This document shows positions 25,929 to 35,963 of a stretch of 38,290 bases of DNA, piece after piece. The notes beneath the pieces were generated by a model. That model did not search any database. It saw nothing but the letters and a program-made list of their open reading frames with translations, and was not told where the DNA came from. Position numbers and translations under genes: made by a program. Numbering within the stretch: the first letter of the stretch is position 1; each line of letters opens with the position of its first letter. The DNA is from an uncultured Clostridia bacterium (GTDB taxonomy: Bacteria; Bacillota; Clostridia; Christensenellales; UBA1242): assembly GCA_944381105.1 (NCBI GenBank), contig CALWJU010000007.1:1-38290 (forward strand). The letters run 5' to 3'.

Positions 25929-25957
25929 TTGACAAAATTTATATTAATGTGTAAAAT
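25929..25957 (+). promoter_or_regulatory. Promoter of the large LRR gene
   Basis: TTGACA (25929-25934), exactly 17 bases, TAAAAT (25952-25957), giving a 5' leader of about 65 bases. The gap upstream (25758-25920) shows only weak AT hairpins, for example GATAAAAA with TTTTTATC (25810-25836). Confidence 0.75.
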
Positions 25958-26028
25958 ATTTCTGATAAATATGTTTATATCTTTATAAATAAAATTTGCA
26001 GGTAAAATATTATTTTTAAGGAGTAAAA

Positions 26029-29000
26029 ATGACGTTAAAGTCTCGCATATTAATGTTGATTATTTTGCTTACCTTTTCGACATGTTCACTAATTGTCGGT
26101 ATTTATGCTGTGCAAAATGCCAATGTGTCAATAAGCGGAGATATTTCCTATGAGAGACCAATTGTACCGCTTGACTTTATCTTCGAAGAGACCCCGGCAA
26201 ATACAGGTGAGGTAATAGATTACATAGGCACAGACAGAAATATTGTTATCCCATCATCATATTCAATAGCCATAGTCGACGGAGAAGAAGTGTTTATTGA
26301 GGGAGATGACTACACAGTTACAGCAATTGCCGATGGAACAAACAGCAGTACAGGAGTATTTTTTGGAGACAGCCTTACAAGCGTTGTGTTTCCAGATACT
26401 ATTGAAAAGATAGGAGATTATGCTTTTTATGGAAACAACACTCTTGGATCATTTAATCTTGACGAATTAGATAATCTTATAGAAATAGGAAATTATGCGT
26501 TTAATGATTGTTTAGCGCTCCAAAGTACTTTATCTCTCCCTTCATCGCTCGAAATAATAGGAGCTCGTGCGTTTTACAATTGTAGATTTCTTAGAGGAGA
26601 TTTAACTATTCCAGCAGGAGTAACAACAATAGAAGCAAAAACTTTTTATTATTGTTCTAATCTTTCTTCGGTTACAATAGGAGAAAATGTAACATCAGTA
26701 GGCTCTTATGCTTTTCGTTATTGTGGTGCAAGCGAGGTTACTATTTCCCAAAGTGTTACAAATATTTCAAATTATGCTTTTGCAGATATGGATAATTTAA
26801 GTGATTTATATTTCAATGCAAGAAATGCGAATAATTTAACTTCAACTAGTCATGTATTTAGAAGTTCAGGTGCGGACAGTGGGATAGAGGTAACATTTGG
26901 TAGTAGTGTAACCAGGGTGCCAGCCTATCTGTTTTATGGAAGTTCAACTTCGTATGCTCCACGTGTGGAAACAGTTACATTATCTACTTCCATAACGACT
27001 TTGGGAAACAATGCTTTTTACAACAATATTTATATAAGTGAGATAAACATAAATTCAAGAAGTCTCAGTAATTTAACAGCGTCTTCTAATGTCTTTTATA
27101 ATGCAGGGAATGAAACTAATTCTACTGGAATAACAGTAACATTTGGTAGTAGTGTAACCAGGGTACCAGCCTATCTATTTTATGGAAGTTCAACTTCGTA
27201 TGCTCCACGTGTGAATATTGTTACATTCTCTTCTTCTATAACAACTTTGGGGACTAGTGCTTTCTATAATAATACTTACATAAGTGAATTAAACATAAAT
27301 TCAAGAAGTCTTAGTAATTTAACAGCATCTTCCAATGTTTTTTATAATGCTGGTAACCGAACTAATTCTCCTGGTATAACAGTGACATTTGGCGAGGGGG
27401 TTAATCAAGTACCTAACTATCTTTTCTATGTTAGTTCTGAGTCGTATGTTCCAAATATAGTCTCAGTTGAATTATCCTCAACAATTACTGATATCGGAAA
27501 TCACTCTTTTTATAATAGCGTAAACTTGGAAGAGATAACATATGGCTGTGCAAATGTAGAAGATATGACCAGTGATGATAGCGAGACTATATTCTATAAT
27601 GCTGGAAGCAGTTCTGGTGCTGTTAATCTAGAATTTACAAATACAGTAAATTATATTCCAGCATATTTGTTCAATGTTAATGATACTGATACTGCACCTA
27701 GAATTACTACACTTACAATAGGCGAAAATGTAGAAGATATAGGAGACTACGCCTTTTATAATTGTTATTATCTTACTCAAATAAATTATAACGCTCGTAA
27801 TATGAACGATTTAGGTCAGTATAATAGTATTTTTAGTACTGTTGGTAGAAATAGCCAAAATGTAAACCTTGATATTGGTGATACCGTTTCTTATATACCT
27901 TCTTATCTGTTTTATGCATTAACATATGCTATGGCACCTTATATAACAACAATAACAGTAGGAGAGAATGTAGAAGATATAGGTAATTATGCATTTTACT
28001 ATTGCTATTATGTTACTCAAATCAACTTCAATGCTACACAAATGAATGATTTAATTGCTGCAAATCAGATATTTTCATATGTCGGAGTCGGAGGAAATGG
28101 CATTACAGTAAATTTTGCAGAAAATGTTGAAAGAGTGCCAGGTTACTTATTTTCTCCAGCAAGTGGCTCTCCGAATATAATCACAATTTCAATGGGAGAT
28201 TCATCTGTTGAAGAAATCGGTGATTATGCTTTCTCAAATCTAGATAATGTTACTAGTTTAACATTATCTGATAGTTTGCAAATCGTAGGAGACTCAGCAT
28301 TTTATGCGTGCTCAGAATTGACTACTTTAACTATTCCAGCATCAGTAACAACCTTTGGATCCAATTCTTTTGCATATATGAGAAATCTAAGTACTATAAA
28401 TTATAACGCCACTGCTGCAAATGATGTTTCTGCAAGCACAAATGTATTTGGACGAGCAGGCAGTTTACAAGACGCAATGGCTTTCATTGTCGGAAATGAT
28501 GTAACTTATATTCCTGCATACTTATGTTATGGTACTTCGGCATCGGCAGCACCACGAATAAAAGGACTTACAATTGGTACAAATGTGAGGGATATAGGAA
28601 ATTATGCTTTCTACTACTGTGGTTATATAACTGGTATAAATTATAGGGCAACAAACATGACTACTTCTTTTGGATCTGGTAATTATATTTTTGCTCGAAT
28701 AGGAAATTCAGATAGCGGAGTAACAGTGTATTTCCTTTCAGGAGTAACTCGTGTTCCAGCGTATATGTTTTATTCTACCTCATCAACTACATATGCATCA
28801 AATATAGAATATTTGAGTTTTTCATCTAGCGTAACAACTATTGGCTCATATGCATTTAGAGGATGTACATCAATTTCTTCGCTTTCTCTTCCTTCGAGTG
28901 TACGAACTATTAATACTTATAGTTTTTATGGATGCTCAGGTTTTTCTAGCCTAACAATACCATCAACAGTTCGCACTATGGGCTCTTATTCATTTGCAAA

Positions 29001-29835
29001 TTGTTCTGGTCTTACAAGACTTACAATAAATGCAAATTTGAACAATTTTACTTCTTCAAGCAATATTTTTTCAAATTCTGGTACTAATGGTTTTTCAGTT
29101 ACTTTCGGTAGCAGTGTAACACGAGTGCCATCATATCTATTTTATGGCTCTTCTGGTAGTGGAAATGTAAGTTCTGTAACATTTGGAGATAATGTTGAAA
29201 CAATAGGTGCATACTCATTCAGAGGAACGGATATTACTTCTCTTCTAATTCCAAACACAATTAGTTCAATTGAAGCGAATGCTTTTTATGGAGCAGATAG
29301 TCTATCTACTATAACTATTGAAGAACCTGAACCAAATGCGTGGGGAGCAGCAGGAACTTTGCATTTTGAAATACAAGGATATGCATTTTATCTTTGTACT
29401 GCACTGACATCTGTTTCGTCAAGCGGAAATACATATGTAGATGTAAATGAATATACTTTTTACGGCTGCACTAACTTACAAACTTTTAGTCCATATATTA
29501 CTCGTGCTGATGTTTGTGCATTTAATCAATGCCAATATTTGAGTAGTGTGAGCATCACTTATATAACAGAATACCCAGAAAATAGACCTTATTCAATTGG
29601 ACAACAGGCATTTGATGGATGTTATGCTTTAAATAATGTTTACTTTGTAGGCGACGAATGGACAATGCCAAGTGGAGAATGGACAATATCACCTAATGAT
29701 CATACTGAAGTTGGTACTTATAGAAGTATAGATGTAAGTAACTCTCGTACCGCTGCCACATATCTTAGATCTACATATGTATATAGATTCTGGCGTTATG
29801 GTAATGATGGAGATATTGTAACAGGTGCAGGCTAA
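26029..29835 (+). CDS. Large BspA-like leucine-rich repeat surface protein
   Basis: A 1268-residue exported protein. Residues 1-30 form a signal peptide or anchor, followed by IYAVQNANVSISGDISY. The rest is a long BspA/LRR_5 solenoid. Besides classic 'IGDYAFYNC' repeats it carries nine copies of a cassette with the core V-x-R/Y-V/I-P-A-Y-L-F-Y ... AP-R (for example VTRVPAYLFYGSSTSYAPRV twice, VNYIPAYLFNVNDTDTAPRI, VTYIPAYLCYGTSASAAPRI). Two neighbouring cassettes are nearly identical in DNA. There is no LPXTG motif or C-terminal helix; the chain ends DGDIVTGAG. AAGGAG precedes the ATG. Its likely job is surface adhesion or binding of host or community ligands; none can be named. Confidence 0.92.
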   Translation: MTLKSRILMLIILLTFSTCSLIVGIYAVQNANVSISGDISYERPIVPLDFIFEETPANTGEVIDYIGTDRNIVIPSSYSIAIVDGEEVFIEGDDYTVTAIADGTNSSTGVFFGDSLTSVVFPDTIEKIGDYAFYGNNTLGSFNLDELDNLIEIGNYAFNDCLALQSTLSLPSSLEIIGARAFYNCRFLRGDLTIPAGVTTIEAKTFYYCSNLSSVTIGENVTSVGSYAFRYCGASEVTISQSVTNISNYAFADMDNLSDLYFNARNANNLTSTSHVFRSSGADSGIEVTFGSSVTRVPAYLFYGSSTSYAPRVETVTLSTSITTLGNNAFYNNIYISEININSRSLSNLTASSNVFYNAGNETNSTGITVTFGSSVTRVPAYLFYGSSTSYAPRVNIVTFSSSITTLGTSAFYNNTYISELNINSRSLSNLTASSNVFYNAGNRTNSPGITVTFGEGVNQVPNYLFYVSSESYVPNIVSVELSSTITDIGNHSFYNSVNLEEITYGCANVEDMTSDDSETIFYNAGSSSGAVNLEFTNTVNYIPAYLFNVNDTDTAPRITTLTIGENVEDIGDYAFYNCYYLTQINYNARNMNDLGQYNSIFSTVGRNSQNVNLDIGDTVSYIPSYLFYALTYAMAPYITTITVGENVEDIGNYAFYYCYYVTQINFNATQMNDLIAANQIFSYVGVGGNGITVNFAENVERVPGYLFSPASGSPNIITISMGDSSVEEIGDYAFSNLDNVTSLTLSDSLQIVGDSAFYACSELTTLTIPASVTTFGSNSFAYMRNLSTINYNATAANDVSASTNVFGRAGSLQDAMAFIVGNDVTYIPAYLCYGTSASAAPRIKGLTIGTNVRDIGNYAFYYCGYITGINYRATNMTTSFGSGNYIFARIGNSDSGVTVYFLSGVTRVPAYMFYSTSSTTYASNIEYLSFSSSVTTIGSYAFRGCTSISSLSLPSSVRTINTYSFYGCSGFSSLTIPSTVRTMGSYSFANCSGLTRLTINANLNNFTSSSNIFSNSGTNGFSVTFGSSVTRVPSYLFYGSSGSGNVSSVTFGDNVETIGAYSFRGTDITSLLIPNTISSIEANAFYGADSLSTITIEEPEPNAWGAAGTLHFEIQGYAFYLCTALTSVSSSGNTYVDVNEYTFYGCTNLQTFSPYITRADVCAFNQCQYLSSVSITYITEYPENRPYSIGQQAFDGCYALNNVYFVGDEWTMPSGEWTISPNDHTEVGTYRSIDVSNSRTAATYLRSTYVYRFWRYGNDGDIVTGAG
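26891..27382 (+). repeat. Tandem 246-bp in-frame duplication inside the LRR gene
   Basis: Units 26891-27136 and 27137-27382 are head-to-tail (82 codons each). The first 77 bases differ at only two positions, and the stretch around AAACATAAATTCAAGAAGTC recurs at the same 246-base offset (27045 and 27291). A third unit follows in more diverged form. Confidence 0.85.
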
Positions 29836-29838
29836 GAT

Positions 29839-29870
29839 AAAAAATCACTCTTTTAACGGAGTGATTTTTT
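29839..29870 (+). terminator. Rho-independent terminator after the LRR gene
   Basis: AAAAAATCACTC pairs perfectly with GAGTGATTTTTT around an 8-base loop, starting four bases after the stop codon. Confidence 0.9.
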
Positions 29871-29971
29871 TACAAAATGTTGCAAATGGTTGCAAATTGC
29901 CGAATATATTTGTATTATGATAAACTGGGTAAAATTATTGCTAAATTCTTTAAAAAATATTAATTTTACTA

Positions 29972-30000
29972 TTGTTTTTTCGTTAGTTTTGTGGTATGCT
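29972..30000 (+). promoter_or_regulatory. Candidate extended -10 promoter of rnr
   Basis: TTGTTT (29972-29977), 17-base spacer, TATGCT (29995-30000) preceded by TGG. Confidence 0.45.
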
Positions 30001-30020
30001 TAAATTAAGAAAGAGGGTTT

Positions 30021-32756
30021 ATGGGAAGCAAAAGAGAACAAAAAGAATTTTTGATTAAAGAAAGAGTTTTTAAAGCAATTGCTGTTAAAAGTGGCGACCT
30101 CTTTACTGTGCAAGAATGGTTATTAAAATACAAGGTCGCAGATTCGAGGACTAAGATTAGAAAGGCAATTGATAGTCTTGTTCAAGAGGGTAGGCTAATT
30201 ATTGAAGGTAAAAATATTTCAATTAATAGGGCAGAAATCAAAAAGGCTAGGCTTTCTAGTGGATATTTATATTTTGATGGGGATAGCCATAGGTATTATA
30301 TTGATAGAGACGACACAAAGGGTATAAAGGGCAACTCTAATGTGCTTGTTAGTTTTTACAATAAATATATAAATGGCAGGTCTGTAAAGGTACCTTTTGT
30401 AATAAAGGAAGATGAGGCTACAAATCAAAGTGGAAAAGAGGACGAAGTTGTCTATGGAAGAGTTGTTAAGACTAGTCATGACGAATTAATTTTCTTTGCA
30501 AATGACAAGAAAAGGTATAGAAATCCTCTTTTTATATTAAATGATAAAAGGACTATAGCAAAATATCAAGATAAGATATGCACCATGAGGGTTATCAGTG
30601 ATGAAAAGGGGAGCCAAGGCGGAATATTACTTGAAATTAAGGGTGAGGCTGGCAATCCTATTGCTGAGTACGATGCTATTGCCGAAAGTCATGGTGCTAT
30701 CATGAGTTTTTCCGATCCTCTTGTCCAAGCGGAGATAGAAAAACTGCCTACCGAGGTAGACTTGACAGGTAAAAACCTTTGCTTAGAGCAAGACTATGAA
30801 GAGACGAGGAAAGTCAAAAACAATGTAGTCGTAGATTTGCGTAATTTACAATTTACCACCACAGACCCTGCCACATGTAAAGATATGGATGACGCCATTT
30901 ATTCAACGATTGATAAGAGTGGAAATATTGTGGTCTATACGGCAGTGGCAAATGTTACCAAATATGTAAAATTAAACAGCGAGATAGGAAGAAGATATAT
31001 CAAGGCTGGTTTTACCACCTATGCGCCAAATAAGGCATATAATATTTTACCGCCTGAACTTTCAACAAATATATGCTCTCTCAACCCTAATGTTGATAGG
31101 CTCGCCTTAGTGATAAAGACCACTTTAAATAAAGATGGAGAGCCGATTGAGAGCACCATTATGGACGCCGTTATCAAAAGCAAGCAGAAATACAGTTATG
31201 AGGAGGCACAGGCGATTGTTGATAGCGTCGATATTTCAAAAGAGGACTTGCGTGGCAAAATTCAAAGCGGAGAGGTACTTACCCTTGATGAACAGGTGAT
31301 AATGAATAAGGTTGCCTCTGACCTCTTATGGAAAGGGTTAAAAAGGCGTTACTTAATAGAATTTGATACCGATAACGAGTATGACGTAACATTAAACGAA
31401 GATATGTCTGATATTATAGATATTAATAAACAAGAAAACTGTCCTTATCATAAGGTTATTGAGGCATTTATGGTTACCGCCAATGAGGCGACTGCTGGCT
31501 TTACTTTAAAAAATAAAATTCCTAATATTTATAGGGTTCATGATAATCCAAATGAGGATAAACTTGAAAGAGCGTATGAATTTTTTGAGTATTTGAATGT
31601 CAACTTTGATGGCGACCTCTCGCCTATTGGAATAAGAAATATCATAGAGAGTGTCAAGGGCACAGAAAAAGAAAAGGTGGTAAACAACTTTTTAGTTAGA
31701 TTGCAAAGTAAGGCGAAATATTGCAATACCACAAGTCCAAGCGACGTCAGTACGATAGGCAAACCATCCCTATTTAAAAAGAGAGTTGAGGACTATCATG
31801 GCACTGCCTCTACTAAGTTCTCTCACTACGACTTTAATTCGGAGAAAGTGAGCCATTTTGGTTTGCAAAGTCAACACTATTCTCATACTACCTCTCCTAT
31901 AAGGCGTGTGCCAGACTACGTTACTCACTATAACATTCTTGCCTATATCAATGGAGAAAAGATGCTTGACGAGGATGTGGTGCGTGATATAGCACTTTGG
32001 GAAAATCAAATGCAAGATGCTGTTGATTCGGCTGAACATGAGATTGATGATTTTAACTCTGCACTCCTTTGCACCCATCTTATAGGGCAGAAGATGAAAG
32101 GGCGAATTTGCTCATTTAGAAAACTCGTCGACAGAGCAAATGTTTGTGCTAGCGAAATTGTCGTTATAGTTGAAAACGAGGATAAGGGGATAAAGGTTGA
32201 ACTGCCTCTTAATGAAGTTCTTGCATACAAAGGGATTAATTCTAAAAATGTAGCCATTTCGCCAAGCGGTAGTGCGGTGGTAAACAAACAGTCTGGTGCT
32301 CCACTTTTGACGCTCTGCCAAGAACTATCTTTTACAATTGCAAACAGCAATCGAGTTACAAGACAGGTTAGCGGAAGCATGTATACCTCTTCTGAAAAGA
32401 TAATGGATACAATAGATGAAATAACTTCTCGACTTCCAGTAGAGGAGAAAGGCTCAGTCTTTGGTGCAAAAAGCAGGAAGGTTGAAAGGATGTTACAAAA
32501 TCGTGAATATTGCAAAAATATTGATAGTAAACACGACAAGCAAGAAGAGAGTCATTTAATATATGGCTTAAAATTCAAGAATCAAATAGATTATAGTGAT
32601 TTCACAGAAGAAATGGAGAACGATGAGGCATATCGTGCCAATAAAAACCAAAGCAAAGACCACAAGCAGAGAAAGATGCGTCAGAAAGAGCAAAGAAAAC
32701 GAGAAGAATATCATAACGAATGTGATATCGAAAGTGAAGATGATGAAAAATATTAG
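30021..32756 (+). CDS. rnr: Ribonuclease R (RNase II/RNB family exoribonuclease)
   Basis: A 911-residue 3'-5' exoribonuclease that degrades structured RNA. Order: N-terminal winged helix (about 10-70), cold-shock-like OB domains (75-210), RNB catalytic domain, S1-like domain (about 690-770) and a long charged tail. The four magnesium aspartates are D282, D288, D290 and D291 in TDPATCKDMDDA. HTTSPIRRVPDYVTH is the second active-site motif. The S1 part is less canonical than in E. coli. The last 120 residues include a Lys/Arg-Gln-rich stretch and an acidic end. AGAGGG sits close to the ATG. In many Bacillota rnr is next to smpB and ssrA; neither is here. The family is certain. Confidence 0.95.
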   Translation: MGSKREQKEFLIKERVFKAIAVKSGDLFTVQEWLLKYKVADSRTKIRKAIDSLVQEGRLIIEGKNISINRAEIKKARLSSGYLYFDGDSHRYYIDRDDTKGIKGNSNVLVSFYNKYINGRSVKVPFVIKEDEATNQSGKEDEVVYGRVVKTSHDELIFFANDKKRYRNPLFILNDKRTIAKYQDKICTMRVISDEKGSQGGILLEIKGEAGNPIAEYDAIAESHGAIMSFSDPLVQAEIEKLPTEVDLTGKNLCLEQDYEETRKVKNNVVVDLRNLQFTTTDPATCKDMDDAIYSTIDKSGNIVVYTAVANVTKYVKLNSEIGRRYIKAGFTTYAPNKAYNILPPELSTNICSLNPNVDRLALVIKTTLNKDGEPIESTIMDAVIKSKQKYSYEEAQAIVDSVDISKEDLRGKIQSGEVLTLDEQVIMNKVASDLLWKGLKRRYLIEFDTDNEYDVTLNEDMSDIIDINKQENCPYHKVIEAFMVTANEATAGFTLKNKIPNIYRVHDNPNEDKLERAYEFFEYLNVNFDGDLSPIGIRNIIESVKGTEKEKVVNNFLVRLQSKAKYCNTTSPSDVSTIGKPSLFKKRVEDYHGTASTKFSHYDFNSEKVSHFGLQSQHYSHTTSPIRRVPDYVTHYNILAYINGEKMLDEDVVRDIALWENQMQDAVDSAEHEIDDFNSALLCTHLIGQKMKGRICSFRKLVDRANVCASEIVVIVENEDKGIKVELPLNEVLAYKGINSKNVAISPSGSAVVNKQSGAPLLTLCQELSFTIANSNRVTRQVSGSMYTSSEKIMDTIDEITSRLPVEEKGSVFGAKSRKVERMLQNREYCKNIDSKHDKQEESHLIYGLKFKNQIDYSDFTEEMENDEAYRANKNQSKDHKQRKMRQKEQRKREEYHNECDIESEDDEKY

Positions 32757-32763
32757 GAAAAAC

Positions 32764-32803
32764 ACACTTTATATTGTCAATAGACAACGTAAAGTGTTTT
32801 TTA
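32764..32803 (+). terminator. Rho-independent terminator after rnr
   Basis: ACACTTTA (32764-32771) pairs with TAAAGTGT (32790-32797), with inner TTGTC/GACAA pairing, followed by T residues. Confidence 0.8.
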
Positions 32804-32804
32804 T

Positions 32805-32833
32805 TTGACAAAATTGTAAGGGAAGTATAAAAT
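32805..32833 (+). promoter_or_regulatory. Promoter of the phosphoketolase gene
   Basis: TTGACA (32805-32810), exactly 17 bases, TAAAAT (32828-32833); it begins as the rnr terminator ends. Confidence 0.75.
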
Positions 32834-32905
32834 GTATATGTGAATTATTGTGAATTTAATGTAAAATTAATGTAAAATTGCTAAAAATACTATAAGGGAG
32901 TGAAT

Positions 32906-35305
32906 GTGGAAGAGAAAAAATATAACTATAATAGTGAAAAATATCTTAAACTACTAGATAAATATTTTAGAGCGACAAATTATCTGTCAGTCGCTCAACT
33001 TTATCTTCTCGACAATGTCATGCTTGAAAAACCGCTGACAAAAGAGGATGTCAAGAGAAAGATAGTAGGGCATTGGGGAACAGTGCCTGGGCAGAACTTT
33101 GTCTATGCTCATCTTGATAGAGTTATAAACAAGTATGACTTAAATATGATTTTAATTTCAGGGCCAGGTCATGGCGGAAATTTCTTTTTGGCTAATAGTT
33201 ATCTTGAAGGGAGATATAGCGAGGTATATCCTAATATATCTGAGGACAGGGAAGGAATGAAAAGGTTTTGCAAACAATTCTCTTTTCCTTGCGGTGTGTC
33301 AAGCCATGTCGCACCAGAAACGCCTGGCTCTATTCATGAGGGCGGAGAACTTGGCTATTCTCTTCTTCATGGCTTTGGTGCTGTTTTTGATAACCCTGAC
33401 CTTATTGCCACCGTTATTGTGGGTGATGGCGAGGCGGAAACAGGACCACTTGCTACCTCTTGGCAATCAAACAAGTTTATAAACCCTGCAAACGACGGAA
33501 TAGTTTTGCCTATTCTCCATCTGAATGGCTACAAGATAAGTAACCCTACAATTTTGTCTAGAATAAGCAAAAAAGAACTTAAAAAGTTCCTTGAAGGTTG
33601 TGGTTGGCATCCATATTTTGTCGAGGGCAATGAGCCTATGGTTATGCACAAGAAAATGGCAAATGCAATGGATAGATGCATAAAGTCAATAAAAAACATC
33701 AAAAAAAGAGCAAAAAAAGGAGAATATATAAATAAAAGACCTATTTATCCTATGATTGTCCTTAGAACTCCTAAGGGGTGGACAGGGCCAAAATATGTAG
33801 ATGGAAAACAGATAGAGGGAACTTTCAGAGCGCATCAAGTCCCTATTTCGATGGAGAGAGAAGAGCATCTTTCTATGCTTGAAAATTGGCTTAAAAGTTA
33901 TAAGCCCGAAGAACTTTTTGAAGATTATAAGTTGAAAAAAGAGATAAGAGATATACTTCCAAAAGGGAATAGGAGATTGAGTGCAAATCCTATTGCCAAC
34001 GGAGGAGAACTTCTTAAAGAACTCAAACTCCCAGATTTTAAAGATTATGCTGTAAAGTTTTCTCATCCTGGCGAGGTTAAGGCACAAGATATGCTTGTTT
34101 TGAGTGGTTATATTCGAGATATATTTAAACTCAACAGTAAAAATAAAAATTATAGAATTTTCAGTCCTGATGAGGCTATGTCAAATAGGCTTTATCAGGT
34201 GTTTGACTATGAGAAGAGAGATTTTAACGCTAAAATATTAGAAAATGACGAAAATTTGTCTCATAATGGTCGAATTATGGATAGTTACCTAAGTGAGCAT
34301 GCCTGTGAGGGTTGGCTGGAAGGCTACCTTCTAACAGGCAGGCATGGCGTTTTTGCAAGTTATGAGGCGTTTATTAGAGTGGTTGACTCTATGGTATCTC
34401 AACATGCAAAGTGGTTAAAGGTTTGCAAGGAACTATCTTGGAGAAAGCCTATTTCTTCTTTAAACTTTCTCTTGACCTCGAATGTTTGGCAACAAGACCA
34501 CAATGGTTATACACATCAAGAACCAGGTTTCCTCGATCATATAGCAAATAAAAAGTCGGAGATTGTGAGAATATATCTCCCACCAGACGCAAACTGTCTG
34601 CTGTCTTGTTACGACCACTGTCAAGCAAGCAAAAATTATATCAATGCAATTGTGGCATCTAAGCATCCAAGTTATCAGTGGCTCAAAATGGAAGATGCTG
34701 TCAAACATTGCACTAAGGGTATAGGTGTTTGGAAATGGGCGTGCATGAATGACTACAAAAACCCTGACATAGTTCTTGCTTGTGCAGGCGACACTCCGAC
34801 CTTGGAGACTCTTGCACTTGTTATCCTTATCAAGAAATATCTACCAGATTTAAATGTTAGATTTATAAATGTTGTTGATATAATGAAACTTGAAGATAAT
34901 ACCCTTCATCCTCATGGGCTTACAGATAGTGAGTTTGATAAACTTTTCACCAAGGATAAACCTGTAATTTTTAATTTTCATGGTTACCCTAAATTTATAA
35001 ATGATATGATAATAACAAGACATAATAAAAATATTGATGTGCATGGTTATCAAGAAGAGGGGACAATTACGACCGCCTTTGATATGCGAGTGCAGAACAA
35101 GATTGATAGATATCATCTGTTTTTGTCAGTGCTTGAAAAGTTAGACTTGACAAAAAAATATCTTAAAGTTTATAAAGAAATAAATCAATTGCTAGAAAAA
35201 CATAAATCATATATTGCCGAGTATGGTGTTGATATGCCAGAGGTCGCCGATTGGAAGTGGGAACAAAAGGGAAATAAGAAAGAAGAAAGTAAAATAAAAA
35301 TATAA
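32906..35305 (+). CDS. xfp: Xylulose-5-phosphate/fructose-6-phosphate phosphoketolase
   Basis: A 799-residue thiamine-diphosphate enzyme that splits xylulose 5-phosphate (and in many members fructose 6-phosphate) with phosphate into acetyl phosphate and an aldose phosphate. The opening WGTVPGQNFVYAHLDRVI and SGPGHGG are family signatures. The TPP motif is GDGEAETGPLATSWQSNKF. The C-terminal part has TSNVWQQDHNGYTHQEPG and DVHGYQEEGTITTAFDMRV. I place the start at GTG 32906: AAGGGAG (32894-32900) is five bases before it, while an earlier GTG at 32900 overlaps that site. Length fits the family (about 790-820). It stands alone and links pentose use to acetate and ATP formation in the cytosol. 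Confidence 0.96.
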   Translation: MEEKKYNYNSEKYLKLLDKYFRATNYLSVAQLYLLDNVMLEKPLTKEDVKRKIVGHWGTVPGQNFVYAHLDRVINKYDLNMILISGPGHGGNFFLANSYLEGRYSEVYPNISEDREGMKRFCKQFSFPCGVSSHVAPETPGSIHEGGELGYSLLHGFGAVFDNPDLIATVIVGDGEAETGPLATSWQSNKFINPANDGIVLPILHLNGYKISNPTILSRISKKELKKFLEGCGWHPYFVEGNEPMVMHKKMANAMDRCIKSIKNIKKRAKKGEYINKRPIYPMIVLRTPKGWTGPKYVDGKQIEGTFRAHQVPISMEREEHLSMLENWLKSYKPEELFEDYKLKKEIRDILPKGNRRLSANPIANGGELLKELKLPDFKDYAVKFSHPGEVKAQDMLVLSGYIRDIFKLNSKNKNYRIFSPDEAMSNRLYQVFDYEKRDFNAKILENDENLSHNGRIMDSYLSEHACEGWLEGYLLTGRHGVFASYEAFIRVVDSMVSQHAKWLKVCKELSWRKPISSLNFLLTSNVWQQDHNGYTHQEPGFLDHIANKKSEIVRIYLPPDANCLLSCYDHCQASKNYINAIVASKHPSYQWLKMEDAVKHCTKGIGVWKWACMNDYKNPDIVLACAGDTPTLETLALVILIKKYLPDLNVRFINVVDIMKLEDNTLHPHGLTDSEFDKLFTKDKPVIFNFHGYPKFINDMIITRHNKNIDVHGYQEEGTITTAFDMRVQNKIDRYHLFLSVLEKLDLTKKYLKVYKEINQLLEKHKSYIAEYGVDMPEVADWKWEQKGNKKEESKIKI

Positions 35306-35437
35306 AAAACTATAAAAAACAATAAAAAATAGAAATAAAAACTAAAAATGTAAGTAAATAATGTTGGCAAGTTTATTTCCAATTACTTCATTGAGTAAAT
35401 AGAGAAGGCTTAGTTAAAATATGATTAATCATAAATA

Positions 35438-35467
35438 AAAAAGAGTTGAATTTATGCAACTCTTTTT
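35438..35467 (-). terminator. Terminator of the YcxB-like gene
   Basis: AAAAAGAGTTG pairs with CAACTCTTTTT around an 8-base loop; it touches the stop codon of the minus-strand gene and is bidirectional in form. Confidence 0.8.
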
Positions 35468-35963
35468 ATATATTGTTCTCTTTTGTTTCATTTTTTCCGA
35501 TTTTTAAAATAGCTTTTAAAAGTGTTAAATTTTCACTACTAAGATTTCCCTCTTTTATAATGTAGGCGTTTGAAAGATTTATATACAAAAGTAGATATCC
35601 GTCCTTTTCTTTTATCTTGTAAATTTCTTTATAATAAATCTTATTTGTGCTTACAACCTCTCCGTTCTTTATGCTTGAAACCATAAAGTAATCATTTTCA
35701 AATGTGTACTCGTTTACAATCTTACTTGCAGAGGTCCTTTCTATAATATTATTTATCATAATGATATATACAAGTCCAAAGCCAAAAGGTAGACTACAAA
35801 CTAGCAATACATCTAAATAACTGCTGGTTAAAAAAATATTAAGTACGATGTATAGGACAAGTCCAATTGCACCTACTATAAGTGAAACAAGTGATAAAAT
35901 AAAGAATGTTCGAGTCAAGGCTTTTTGAGCCTCTTTGTCAAGTTCTGTTTTACAAACTATCAT
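35466..35963 (-). CDS. YcxB-like membrane protein
   Basis: A 165-residue protein with two membrane helices (about 20-46 and 52-72). A cytosolic PH-like strand domain follows, with NEYTFENDYFMVSS, IYYKEIYKIKEKDGYLLLYIN and AYIIKEGN, the pattern of the YcxB-like C-terminal domain. No biochemical role is known for that family. Its ATG overlaps the stop of the upstream flavoprotein by four bases (ATGA), and GGAGG lies inside the upstream gene's end, so the two are translationally coupled. No link between the flavoprotein and this protein is known to me. Confidence 0.75.
   Translation of the reverse strand: MIVCKTELDKEAQKALTRTFFILSLVSLIVGAIGLVLYIVLNIFLTSSYLDVLLVCSLPFGFGLVYIIMINNIIERTSASKIVNEYTFENDYFMVSSIKNGEVVSTNKIYYKEIYKIKEKDGYLLLYINLSNAYIIKEGNLSSENLTLLKAILKIGKNETKENNI

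Noticed and set aside
26029-29835. CRISPR-like regular repeats
   Set aside because: The repeats are in-frame protein cassettes of 246 bases with diverged copies, not short identical repeats with unique spacers; no cas gene is present.
32006-32539. 177-codon open frame antisense to rnr
   Set aside because: Inside the conserved catalytic and S1 region of RNase R; composition is that of a reverse-strand shadow.
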